A DNA stretch of 12,098 nucleotides from Micromonosporaceae bacterium (GCA_003543035.1 DPJL01000149.1:1-12098), one strand, 5' to 3'. Positions 1 to 6,852 are shown, numbered from the stretch's first letter. A program made the numbers and translations. The notes: generated by a model from the sequence alone, not told the origin.

Positions 1-19
1 CAGGGTTCATCATGATGGC

Positions 20-910
20 ATGACCGACACCTGGGGCATCCCCGGCCCGACGTTCCTGTGGATCTTCATTGGTCTCGCCTTGGTCCTGTTCGGGTGGACT
101 ATCGCCCGGCGCAGGCGCCTGTTCGCTGGGCCTGACAACGTGAGTGTCGACAACCTCGCCCCGTCATCCGTTGCCTACCTCACCGAGGGCCCGCAACGCG
201 CGGCCCACGCTTCGCTCGCCTGGCTGCGCCGGGCCAACGCGGTCGACATCGATCACGTCGGCAGGCTCAGCCGGCTCGGCGGCGTCCCGGCAGGTGCGAA
301 TGCGCTGGATTCGGCTGTCCTGCACGCCGCCGGGCAGGGGGTGCGGGCTTCGCAGGTCCAATTTGAACAGTCGGTGGCCTCAGCACTCGGCTCGATCCGC
401 GATGACCTGACGCGCCAGGGCCTGCTGGTCTCGCAGGAGGATCGCAAAGCCGCGAGGACGGGAGCCTGGCTGCTGCTCACTCTAACCGCGGTCGGCTTGC
501 TACGGCTCGGTTTCGGGATGGCCGGCGGCAAACCGGTGGGCTTCCTCGTGCTCGCGCTAGTGGTCGTCGCCCCGATCTCGCTTCTGCTGCTGCGCACCCC
601 GCGCATCACCGCAGCAGCCAAACGCGCTGTCGCCCAACTTCGCAAGAGCTATCAGCATCTCAGCCTTTCGCACAAGCCGGCCTTTCAGACCTACGACCCG
701 GTGATGACAGGCATGGCCGTGGGCCTGTTCGGAGGGGCCGTGCTTTTGTCCGCCGATCCGGCTCTGGCTGAAGGCGTTGGCGTCCGCGACGTGGCCGGCA
801 GCGCCGGATACAGCGGCTCCTACGGCGGGGGCGACAGCGGATCCAGCGGTGGCGGCGATGGTGGGGGTGGCGGCGGCGGCTGTGGTGGTGGAGGCGGGTG
901 CGGAGGGTGA
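20..910 (+). CDS. TIGR04222-type membrane protein with Gly/Cys-rich C-terminal tail (candidate MNIO substrate)
   Basis: A 296-residue protein with hydrophobic segments at about 11-29, 148-165, 172-191 and 230-247. A soluble, Arg-rich domain lies between the first two. The C-terminus from about 251 is low-complexity Gly/Ser and then almost pure Gly. The only cysteines in the protein are Cys288 and Cys294, separated by five glycines at the very end. The N-terminal WGI-GP-FLW start and the Gly/Cys tail match my recollection of the actinobacterial TIGR04222 family, whose tails are thought to be modified. The next gene encodes a DUF692/MNIO enzyme of a type known to modify peptide cysteines, so I infer this is its substrate. 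The positive-inside rule places the tail outside the cell, and Ala-Leu-Ala248-250 resembles a signal peptidase site. The ATG at 20 fits the family start, but no clear ribosome binding site is visible and no in-frame stop precedes it within the window. Confidence 0.85.
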   Translation: MTDTWGIPGPTFLWIFIGLALVLFGWTIARRRRLFAGPDNVSVDNLAPSSVAYLTEGPQRAAHASLAWLRRANAVDIDHVGRLSRLGGVPAGANALDSAVLHAAGQGVRASQVQFEQSVASALGSIRDDLTRQGLLVSQEDRKAARTGAWLLLTLTAVGLLRLGFGMAGGKPVGFLVLALVVVAPISLLLLRTPRITAAAKRAVAQLRKSYQHLSLSHKPAFQTYDPVMTGMAVGLFGGAVLLSADPALAEGVGVRDVAGSAGYSGSYGGGDSGSSGGGDGGGGGGGCGGGGGCGG

Positions 911-1734
911 CCCCGCTGGCCGGGCGGGGCGTGGGCATCGGATGGCGGCCTGAGATAGCCGGATTCGTCGCCTCGCTACCAGGCCTGCGCTTCGTCGAGG
1001 TCGTCGCCGAATCCCTGCCCGCCAAAGGAGAATTGCCGCCCGCCCTGCAGGAGCTCAACGCGCGCAACGTCGCGATCATCCCGCATGGCGTGAAGCTTTC
1101 CCTTGGCGGGGCTGAAACTGTTGCGCCCCAACGGGTTACCCACCTCGCCCGGTGCGCCGAGCTGACCGGCGCACCGTTGGTCAGCGAACACATCGCCTTC
1201 GTCCGGGCGGGCGGGATGGAAGCGGGTCACCTGCTGCCGGTGCCACGCAGCCGCGAAGCGGTGGAGGCGATCGTTGCCAATGTGCGCCGTACTCAGGCCG
1301 AGCTGGCCGTGCCGCTGGCGCTCGAACCCATCGCCGCCCTGTTCGACTGGCCCGACGACGAGCTGACCGAAGCGCAGTTCCTCAACGAGATCCTGGACCG
1401 GACAGGGGCGATGCTGCTGCTCGACATCGCCAACGTTTATGCCAACGCGGTCAACCGGGAAGTCGACCCACTGTCCGTTCTGGACAGTCTGCCGCTGGAC
1501 CGGGTCGCCTACGCCCACGTCGCCGGGGGCAGCCGCCACGATGGGCTCTATCACGACACCCACACCGATCCGGTACCGGTTGAGGTGCTGGAGCTGGTAT
1601 CCGAGCTGCGTGACACCGGGCGACGCCCGCCTGCCTTCCTACTCGAGCGCGACGGCGACTATCCCATCGCAGCCCAGCTTCGGTCCGAATTGGACTCTGT
1701 CGCCGCGGCCAGCGGATATCCGGGGATCACGTGA
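907..1734 (+). CDS. DUF692 / MNIO family multinuclear non-heme iron enzyme
   Basis: A TIM-barrel protein of about 275 residues, the usual length for DUF692 (MbnB, TglH, HvfB/BufB relatives). These use two or three irons and O2 to rearrange cysteine residues in peptides. The expected ligand motifs are present in order (numbering from GTG 907): HGVKLSLGG (His60), SEH (His95), LALEP (Glu140), LLDIANVYANA (Asp173, Asn176), HVAGG (His204), DTHTDPVP (Asp217, His219) and LLERDGDYP (Glu247). The usual second His of HLAGH is Gly here. Two GTG starts are possible. GTG 907 forms a GTGA overlap with the upstream stop and lies 12 bases after GGAGG (890-894). GTG 898 lies only 3 bases after that GGAGG, which is too close. 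The same GTGA overlap joins the next gene. The substrate is most likely the Gly/Cys-tailed protein upstream. The family call is firm; the chemistry is inferred. Confidence 0.9.
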   Translation: MTPLAGRGVGIGWRPEIAGFVASLPGLRFVEVVAESLPAKGELPPALQELNARNVAIIPHGVKLSLGGAETVAPQRVTHLARCAELTGAPLVSEHIAFVRAGGMEAGHLLPVPRSREAVEAIVANVRRTQAELAVPLALEPIAALFDWPDDELTEAQFLNEILDRTGAMLLLDIANVYANAVNREVDPLSVLDSLPLDRVAYAHVAGGSRHDGLYHDTHTDPVPVEVLELVSELRDTGRRPPAFLLERDGDYPIAAQLRSELDSVAAASGYPGIT

Positions 1735-2156
1735 GCCTCGCAGAGCGTCAGGCCGAGCTTGTCGCCGCCCTCGTGCGCGGCGGATCTCCCCCGCCTGGAT
1801 TCGACACCCGCCTTTTGGCCGCCGCCAGAGCCGCGCTGCTGAGCAAACGGGCCGAAGAGGTGGCTCGGGTCTGGCCGAGGCTTGCCGGCGCGTATGGCGC
1901 CCGCTGGAGCGAGGTTTTCGGGCAGTGGGCTCGGACCCGAGCCCCCACCGGGTCGCTGCGCGACGGCTGGGACTTCGCCGCAGAGCACCCACCTGCAGGG
2001 ATGGCGATGGCGGAGCTGCGCGTCACCCAGGCGTTGTGGAAGCCCGGTAAAACGGCGCTGCGCCGTCGGCGCCTTCCCGCTGTGCGCCTTTGCCACGACG
2101 GCACCCGCAGAGTGCTGATCGTTCAGCTCGCCGGGCGCGTCTACCTGCTGCCCTAG
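1731..2156 (+). CDS. MNIO partner protein (DUF2063/HvfC-BufC-like helical domain, actinobacterial type)
   Basis: A 141-residue soluble protein starting with a GTGA overlap on the MNIO stop codon, so the two are translationally coupled. Visible motifs are PGFD (22-25), AALLSKRAEEVARVWPRL (34-51) and SLRDGWDFA (75-83). The first part resembles the N-terminal helical domain of HvfC/BufC-type proteins (DUF2063), which pair with DUF692 enzymes and are thought to bind and present the substrate peptide. The last 40 residues are basic and then form likely beta strands (VRLCHDGTRRVLIVQLAGRVYLLP). There is no signal peptide or membrane segment, so it acts in the cytoplasm beside the MNIO. I infer that it recruits the membrane-anchored substrate. 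The position as third gene of the set supports this more than the sequence alone does. Confidence 0.72.
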   Translation: MSLAERQAELVAALVRGGSPPPGFDTRLLAAARAALLSKRAEEVARVWPRLAGAYGARWSEVFGQWARTRAPTGSLRDGWDFAAEHPPAGMAMAELRVTQALWKPGKTALRRRRLPAVRLCHDGTRRVLIVQLAGRVYLLP

Positions 2157-2176
2157 TGTTCCGAGCCGGAGAAAAC

Positions 2177-2200
2177 CCCCGGTGGGCGAACCCACCGGGG
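2177..2200. terminator. Bidirectional intrinsic terminator between convergent genes
   Basis: A perfect 10-bp stem, CCCCGGTGGG pairing with CCCACCGGGG, closes a CGAA loop (TTCG on the minus strand). It lies between the 3' ends of the MNIO cassette (+) and the sigma factor gene (-). Read on the minus strand, the stem is followed by GTTTTC, a short U run, so it best ends the sigma-factor transcript. On the plus strand the tail is CTTGCT, which is weaker. Confidence 0.85.
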
Positions 2201-2214
2201 CTTGCTACTGCGGG

Positions 2215-3018
2215 TCAGACCTCCACAAGCAGCCGCCCGCGCAAGGCGTTGAGCGACTGCGAAAGCAGGCGTGACACGTGCATCTGGGAGATGCCCAGCT
2301 TTTTGGCTATCTGGCTCTGGGTAAGGTCACAGAAGAATCTCAGGTAGAGAATCCGCTGCTCGCGTGCCGGAAGCTCCGCGACGTGCTGACGAAGCGCCTG
2401 CCGGTCGGGGACCGACTCCAGGCGCTCGTCGGCTTCGCCGATTAGCTGACCCAGCTCGATCGCCCCATCTTCCACAGTCACCGGACTGTTGAGTGACCGA
2501 GTGTTGTAGGCGCCGCCGCAGTGCATGCCCGCGAGCACCTCACCCTCACTGAGTTCCAGATGCTTGGCCAGATCGGCCACGCCCGGCGAACGGCCAAGAT
2601 CCTGGGTCAGCGTCGGCAGCGCGCGGCTGATCTGCAGGTGTAGTTCCTGCATCCGCCGCGTCACGTGCAGACTCCAGGCGCTGTCCCGGAAATGCTTCTT
2701 CAATTCGCCGAGAATGGTGGGTACCGCGAACTTGCTGAACGCGACACCACGGGTGGGATCGAATCGATCCACCGACTTGATCAGACCGAGCATCGCGACC
2801 TGTACCAGATCGTCGACGTCCTCTCCCCGGCCGTGGAAGGAACGGGCAAGCCGTTGGGCCAGAGGCATATACGTGTGGATTGCCTCTTCGCGAAGGCGAG
2901 CTCTTTCCTGATCCTGCCTTGCCACCTGCTGTGCACTGGTGGTGGCGCGCTTCGACGTTGCCTTCTTCAAGGTCTGCGACGAAGGCCGGGGACGAACAGA
3001 CAGAGAAACCGGAGCCAT
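2215..3018 (-). CDS. SigB/SigF/SigG-family RNA polymerase sigma factor
   Basis: A 267-residue group 3 sigma factor. Region 2 spans about residues 47-117 and includes DVDDLVQVAMLGLIKSVDRF followed by FDPTRGVAFSKFAVPTILGELKKHFRD. This is the alternative-sigma form of the core-binding and -10 recognition region. Region 3 follows, and region 4 starts near 216 (LPAREQRILYLRFF), with a helix-turn-helix at about 233-255 (TQSQIAKKLGISQMHVSRLL). Such factors direct general-stress or developmental genes and are held by an RsbW-like anti-sigma factor released by PP2C-driven partner switching. The gene just upstream is such a phosphatase. I chose ATG 3018, preceded by GGGAG at good spacing. An in-frame TTG at 3126 would add 36 residues but has no ribosome binding site and a non-family N-terminus. 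The exact paralogue cannot be assigned. Confidence 0.93.
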   Translation of the reverse strand: MAPVSLSVRPRPSSQTLKKATSKRATTSAQQVARQDQERARLREEAIHTYMPLAQRLARSFHGRGEDVDDLVQVAMLGLIKSVDRFDPTRGVAFSKFAVPTILGELKKHFRDSAWSLHVTRRMQELHLQISRALPTLTQDLGRSPGVADLAKHLELSEGEVLAGMHCGGAYNTRSLNSPVTVEDGAIELGQLIGEADERLESVPDRQALRQHVAELPAREQRILYLRFFCDLTQSQIAKKLGISQMHVSRLLSQSLNALRGRLLVEV

Positions 3019-3153
3019 GACTGCTCCCAACCGCAAGTGGACCGAAGGGCGCCACGGGGGCGTCACCCAAATAGGTCCTGACTGCGTAGCCGCGGCACCC
3101 GTTTCTTGAGTGCCACCACGGCCCAACCCAGGGGTGCGGACCGCGTTGAGTGG

Positions 3154-3182
3154 ACCCTACCTCATCCGAACGGATGACACAA
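3154..3182 (-). promoter_or_regulatory. Internal promoter for the sigma factor gene
   Basis: On the minus strand, TTGTGT (3182-3177) is followed after exactly 17 bases by TAGGGT (3159-3154), a plausible housekeeping-type -35/-10 pair. It would start transcription near 3147 and give a leader of about 130 bases. The spacer is filled by an inverted repeat (separate entry). This lets the sigma gene be expressed apart from the upstream operon genes. It is a pattern match only. Confidence 0.5.
3162..3177. repeat. Inverted repeat (possible operator) in the promoter spacer
   Basis: TCATCCG-AA-CGGATGA is a 7-bp perfect inverted repeat with a 2-base centre, too tight for a stable hairpin loop but typical of a dimeric regulator site. 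It sits between the candidate -35 and -10 boxes of the sigma-factor promoter, where bound protein would block polymerase. It begins 11 bases beyond the end of the phosphatase gene. Confidence 0.5.
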
Positions 3183-3187
3183 AACAG

Positions 3188-5326
3188 CTACTCGGCCTCC
3201 AGGATGACTAGGCATGCTTCACCGTCGCTGAGCTCCATCGCGTGCTCGAGAATCGCGCCGGGGCCTCCGCTTCCGGCGGCCTTCTCGAACTGGCGCATGA
3301 GCAGCGGCAGCGGATCGTCCACCTGACCTCGCCGGAAAGCCACTCCGTCGGTGAAGAAAATGACCAGGTCACCGCTTAGCAGCCGGACGGCACCCTGGCC
3401 ATATCCGACATGAGCCTTAAGCCCGAGTAGCACTCCTTCGGGTGTCGGGCTGAGCTGCCGGGCGGTGCCCGCGCGCAACAGCACCGGCGCCAGGTGACCC
3501 GCCTGTGACCAGATCATCGTCTGCTCGGCGGCGAGATAACGCGCAAGCACCATGCCCGCCATTTGCCCCTGCTCGCCCCGATGCAGCTCTATATTGAGCG
3601 CTTCCAGGATCTCAGCCGGCGGGGAACCGGCGTGACCCATCACCCGGGCCGGGTACATGAGCCGGGTCATGGTTGCCGCAGCGGCCAACCCACTGCCCAC
3701 GATGTCCCCGATGGCCACGAGCATGTCGCCGTCGGCGGCCGTGGTCGCGTCGAGAAAGTCCGCCTGGAAGCGCCAGTCCTCGGCGGGCACCCAATGCTGA
3801 CCCCGGACCCGCAAGCCGGGCGCGCTGATGTCCAGAGCCGTTGCCGGGTACCAGATTTCTCTCATCTGGCGCGTCATCTCACGCTCGGCCGCCCCCCGCA
3901 TCCGCTGCTCGCCCAGCTGCGCCTCGGTGCGCCGCAACGCATCCGCGGCGGCCCGCTCCTCGGTGATGTCGGAGGCGACCGCCTGTACCAGATGAACGTC
4001 CCCCTGCGGAGTCACCTTGGACTCGGCCACCATTCGCAGGGTCCGCACTTCGCCGCTCGGGTGCGGTACCCGGAACTCGATATCGGCCGGCCGTTTGCGC
4101 TCCAGCAACGTTTCCAGAAGTTGTTGCACCGCACCGACATCCTCCGGCACGACCAGTTTCGCCAGCCGGTCCAATGCGGACGGCCCGGCCGACGGCTCCC
4201 GGCCGAAGATCTGGTAGAAGCCATGTGACCAAAGGACTTCACCGGTGGCGAGGTCCCACTCGGCGAAGCCCAGCCGCCCGAGAATCTCCATCTGGGCGAC
4301 CTGTTCGTTCTGCCGCTGAGCGCGGTCCAGGTGTTGTTGCGACACGAGAAGGTGCTCACCGAGCCGGACAGCCCGGCGGCGCAGCAGCAGTCGGCGTGGC
4401 CGTCCACGGTAGAGCACGGTTTCGTAGGAGGCGGGTCGTTCGTGCGGGGTCGACTCCTCAAATGCCCGCACGTAGGCGTCGAAGAGGCCGAGGTCGGCCA
4501 GATGCGGTTCGAGGTCGAGCAACCGCGAGCCGACGATGTCGGCCGGAGACCGTCCAAATAGGTCGGACATCTCGCGGGTGGCGAAGTCCACCACGAAGTC
4601 CACCACCGCGCCGTCCGCGTCGCGGACCGGGGAAAGCAGTTTGGCCTGCCCGAAAACGGCTCCCAGCACCGTTTTCAGCCAGTCGACCTGCTCCCATTTG
4701 GCGGCCGGTGGCACCCACAGCCGGCTGGCCACGCCGTCGACGACCTCGGCCAGCACAGCCAGCGCCTGTTTCTCGGTCGTGGAAAGGGTGCGTGGCTGCG
4801 CCCATTTGAGCAACAGCTGCGCCTGCGCATTCGCGGTTCGCACGGGATAGCTGGTGCATTGATCCGGTTCAGCTGTGCCCCCGCTCGACGCGACAAGACG
4901 CAAGGCGCCGTCCTCCATTACGGCGAAGGCGACAACCTCCACGCCGACCTCGGCGAGCCCGTCGTGCAGCAGAGTCTCGGCCAGCTCGGGAAGCGATACG
5001 ACAGCTGCTGCCCCGCCCGCCGCGCGCAACACGTGCCGCGCGAAGGCAGGCGGCGCGGCCTTGCCGGCGGTCTTGCGGTCAACCCCGTTAACCAGGTCGG
5101 CGGCGAGGTCGACGACCGGCAAGTTGCTCTGCTGTGACTGCTTGGACAGCTGTTTGAACGCCTTCTCCGGATTCGTGCCCGACCGCTCGGCGAGGATGCC
5201 TTTGGCCTGTTCGATCAAGCCGCGGGTTCGCAAGGCCCGGCGCAGCCCGCTGACCTCCTCCTCGAGCCTGCGAACTCGAGCGATCCAGTCAGTGCTCTCT
5301 TCAGTCACCCTACGATTATCAGGCAC
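3188..5326 (-). CDS. ANTAR-GAF-PAS-PAS-PP2C (SpoIIE/RsbU-type) multidomain phosphatase
   Basis: A 712-residue cytoplasmic sensor phosphatase. Residues 15-33 form a short coiled coil. About 25-80 is an ANTAR RNA-binding domain (RGLIEQAKGILAERSG, then EKAFKQLSKQSQQ). About 95-205 is GAF-like. Two PAS domains follow near 217-335 and 345-465 (second: LGFAEWDLATGEVLWSHGFYQIFGR). The PP2C domain runs from about 485 to the end, with metal-site aspartates at ADFLD (523/526), IGDIVGSG (541), FFTDG (660) and SDGE (701). The usual GGDWYD motif is degenerate (QADFLD). Such enzymes dephosphorylate an anti-anti-sigma protein and so free a SigB/SigF-type factor; the next gene downstream encodes one. The GTG at 5326 overlaps the upstream stop by 8 bases. 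An in-frame GTG at 5308 is an alternative start. ANTAR at the N-terminus of such a protein is unusual, since ANTAR mostly ends response regulators. Confidence 0.9.
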   Translation of the reverse strand: MPDNRRVTEESTDWIARVRRLEEEVSGLRRALRTRGLIEQAKGILAERSGTNPEKAFKQLSKQSQQSNLPVVDLAADLVNGVDRKTAGKAAPPAFARHVLRAAGGAAAVVSLPELAETLLHDGLAEVGVEVVAFAVMEDGALRLVASSGGTAEPDQCTSYPVRTANAQAQLLLKWAQPRTLSTTEKQALAVLAEVVDGVASRLWVPPAAKWEQVDWLKTVLGAVFGQAKLLSPVRDADGAVVDFVVDFATREMSDLFGRSPADIVGSRLLDLEPHLADLGLFDAYVRAFEESTPHERPASYETVLYRGRPRRLLLRRRAVRLGEHLLVSQQHLDRAQRQNEQVAQMEILGRLGFAEWDLATGEVLWSHGFYQIFGREPSAGPSALDRLAKLVVPEDVGAVQQLLETLLERKRPADIEFRVPHPSGEVRTLRMVAESKVTPQGDVHLVQAVASDITEERAAADALRRTEAQLGEQRMRGAAEREMTRQMREIWYPATALDISAPGLRVRGQHWVPAEDWRFQADFLDATTAADGDMLVAIGDIVGSGLAAAATMTRLMYPARVMGHAGSPPAEILEALNIELHRGEQGQMAGMVLARYLAAEQTMIWSQAGHLAPVLLRAGTARQLSPTPEGVLLGLKAHVGYGQGAVRLLSGDLVIFFTDGVAFRRGQVDDPLPLLMRQFEKAAGSGGPGAILEHAMELSDGEACLVILEAE

Positions 5327-6044
5327 TGTGACCGTGGTCCAGATTGAACACGCTAAATGCCTGTTTGATCACCGGATGAGCCACATTGCGAACCCAGACG
5401 CCGCCCGGCGTAACGCCCCGTTCACTGCCGGCGTGCGCGTGCCCGTGCACGGCAAGCCTGGTCGGCACTGAGTCGATGGCCTCGCCCAGTAGATAGGAGC
5501 CGAGGAAGGGGTAGATCTCCACTGGTTCTCCCACCAGAGTGTCCGGCACCGGCGCATAGTGCGTGAGAGCCACCCGGACGTCACAATCGAGCCTCTGCAA
5601 CGCATTTCGCAGCCGCTCCGCGCTCTCCTCGGTGGTACGCACGAAGATCTTCATCTCGCGTTCGCCGAAGGCACTGGCGCAACGCCCGGCAAAGCCGCCG
5701 CCGAAACCTTTCACTCCGGCAATCCCGAGTCTTCCGCCGGGTGTGTCAAACACAATGTTTTCCCCTTCCAGCACGGTAATCCCGCTCTGTTCCAGGATGT
5801 CGGACACCTCGTCCTGCTGATCGCTCTGATGGTCGTGATTGCCGAGCACCGCCACCACCGGTACCTCCAGCGAGCCGAACTCCTCGGCCACGCACTTGGC
5901 CTCCTGTGGAGTCCCGTGCCGGGTTAGGTCACCGGCAAGCAGCAGCACATCGGCACACTGCGGCAGCTCGGCGAGCGCGGGGCGAAAGCGGCCGAGTAGA
6001 TCGACGTCCATGTGTACATCCCCGACCGCGGCTATCCGGATCAT
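5319..6044 (-). CDS. Calcineurin-like metallophosphoesterase
   Basis: A 241-residue enzyme with the full dinuclear-metal signature in order: GDVHMD (Asp9, His11), LLLAGDLTRHG, VLGNHDH, LTHYAP and VHGHAHAG. These proteins hydrolyse phosphomonoesters or diesters such as cyclic nucleotides; the substrate here cannot be told. It has no signal peptide or membrane segment, so it is cytoplasmic. I chose ATG 6044 because it forms an ATGA overlap with the upstream BON gene and begins directly at the first beta strand (MIRIAAVGD). The longer open frame upstream is out-of-frame readthrough of neighbouring genes. Its stop overlaps the phosphatase start, so it is part of the same operon and probably the same stress response. 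Confidence 0.9.
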   Translation of the reverse strand: MIRIAAVGDVHMDVDLLGRFRPALAELPQCADVLLLAGDLTRHGTPQEAKCVAEEFGSLEVPVVAVLGNHDHQSDQQDEVSDILEQSGITVLEGENIVFDTPGGRLGIAGVKGFGGGFAGRCASAFGEREMKIFVRTTEESAERLRNALQRLDCDVRVALTHYAPVPDTLVGEPVEIYPFLGSYLLGEAIDSVPTRLAVHGHAHAGSERGVTPGGVWVRNVAHPVIKQAFSVFNLDHGHSA

Positions 6045-6298
6045 GCCAACTCCTCGGCATCGACCGGTGGGGTGACTCGGACGACGACGATCGCGTTGCG
6101 GATCTCGCAGTGCGGAAAGTGGGCCGCCACCTTCTCTTCGATCAGCCTGCGCCGGTCTTCGCTCTCCACGTTGCCGCGGATCACCACGACACCGTCGCGG
6201 CGGGTGATCTCGATGCCCTGCTCCGCCACCCCCGCGTCCTCGGCCAGCTCCCGCTGGGCCGAAGCCTCGGCGTATTCGTCGTGCTCCAGATGCATCAT
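6041..6298 (-). CDS. Single BON-domain protein
   Basis: An 85-residue protein. Residues from about 14 to the end fit one BON domain, with an alpha-beta pattern: RELAEDAG, then IEITRRDGVVVIRGNVESEDRRRLIEEKVAAH, then a final beta strand IRNAIVVVRV. BON domains often bind membranes or ligands and usually occur in secreted or CBS-linked proteins. This one has no signal peptide and stands alone. ATG 6298 overlaps the upstream stop as ATGA; a second ATG follows at once (6295). A GGAGGAGG ribosome binding site lies just before. Its stop overlaps the metallophosphoesterase start by the same ATGA pattern. Its role is unknown. Confidence 0.82.
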   Translation of the reverse strand: MMHLEHDEYAEASAQRELAEDAGVAEQGIEITRRDGVVVIRGNVESEDRRRLIEEKVAAHFPHCEIRNAIVVVRVTPPVDAEELA

Positions 6299-6852
6299 GC
6301 CTCCTCCGGCAACACCGACAGCATCTCCAGCAGGACCAGAAACGCTTGTGCGTAAGGGGATTCCTTGGTCTCGGTGCGCACCTTGTCCCAGTCGATCTGC
6401 TCGCGCAGAGACCTGGCCAGCGGGAGCACCCGGCCATAGTCGCAATGGTGCTGCGACAGGGCCAGCAGCTTGTGAATCATCAGAGTGTCGGCCGGCATCA
6501 CCGGAACCTGCACCCCGTTGATGGGCAACACAGTGGCCTGCGCCAGCGTCTCGGTGGTGACCGGGCGCTCCACCGGCCGGAAGATCAGATCGACGAGCTT
6601 GCCCTCGTCATACGCCTTGACGAGCCAGTCCTCGGGCGGCCGCTCAGGTGTGAAGCCCGCCTCGGCAAGCACCTCCAGAGCGCGATCCGCATCCTGTTGC
6701 CTGATGAGGAAATCCACGTCGTGTTCGCCGGACGTGCCACCGCGCGCGTAGACGGCGAACCCGCCGATCAGTGCGAAGGGGATGTTTTCCTGCTTGAGCA
6801 CCGCGCTGGCGCGCTTCATTGTGAGCAGAAGATCCTCGCTCGGCTCCCTCAT
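6295..6852 (-). CDS. Nucleotidyltransferase-fold protein (MNT/AbiEii-like)
   Basis: A 185-residue protein with a pol-beta-type nucleotidyltransferase core. It has GG at 30-31 in ALIGGFAVYARGG, the metal-binding DVD at 45-47 (GEHDVDFLI), and a third acidic residue, Asp89, in KLVDLIF. Helical C-terminal segments follow. Related proteins transfer nucleotides to proteins or RNA, and some act in toxin-antitoxin pairs. No antitoxin partner of the AbiEi or HEPN kind is next to it, and here it leads a stress operon, so I do not call it a toxin. It starts at ATG 6852 with no good ribosome binding site. A SigB-like -10 box ends only 9 bases upstream, so the mRNA may be nearly leaderless. Confidence 0.82.
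   Translation of the reverse strand: MREPSEDLLLTMKRASAVLKQENIPFALIGGFAVYARGGTSGEHDVDFLIRQQDADRALEVLAEAGFTPERPPEDWLVKAYDEGKLVDLIFRPVERPVTTETLAQATVLPINGVQVPVMPADTLMIHKLLALSQHHCDYGRVLPLARSLREQIDWDKVRTETKESPYAQAFLVLLEMLSVLPEEA

Noticed and set aside
841..907. Gly-rich repeat tract as a microsatellite or assembly artefact
   Set aside because: It stays in frame, ends in two placed Cys codons and contains the ribosome binding site of the next gene, so it is coding with a family-typical tail.
3019..3126. TTG-initiated N-terminal extension of the sigma factor (36 residues)
   Set aside because: No ribosome binding site before TTG 3126, the residues do not resemble sigma-factor N-termini, and ATG 3018 has a good GGGAG site.
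6045..6437. Long N-terminal extension of the metallophosphoesterase frame
   Set aside because: It is Arg/Gly/Pro-rich out-of-frame reading of the BON and nucleotidyltransferase genes; the domain begins at MIRIAAVGD with an ATGA overlap.
6299..6445. N-terminal extension of the BON protein frame
   Set aside because: It overlaps the nucleotidyltransferase coding region and has no family similarity; ATG 6298 has a strong ribosome binding site and an ATGA overlap.
6295..6852. Toxin-antitoxin reading of the nucleotidyltransferase
   Set aside because: No adjacent AbiEi-like, HEPN or other antitoxin-type gene; its overlap partner is a BON protein inside a stress operon.
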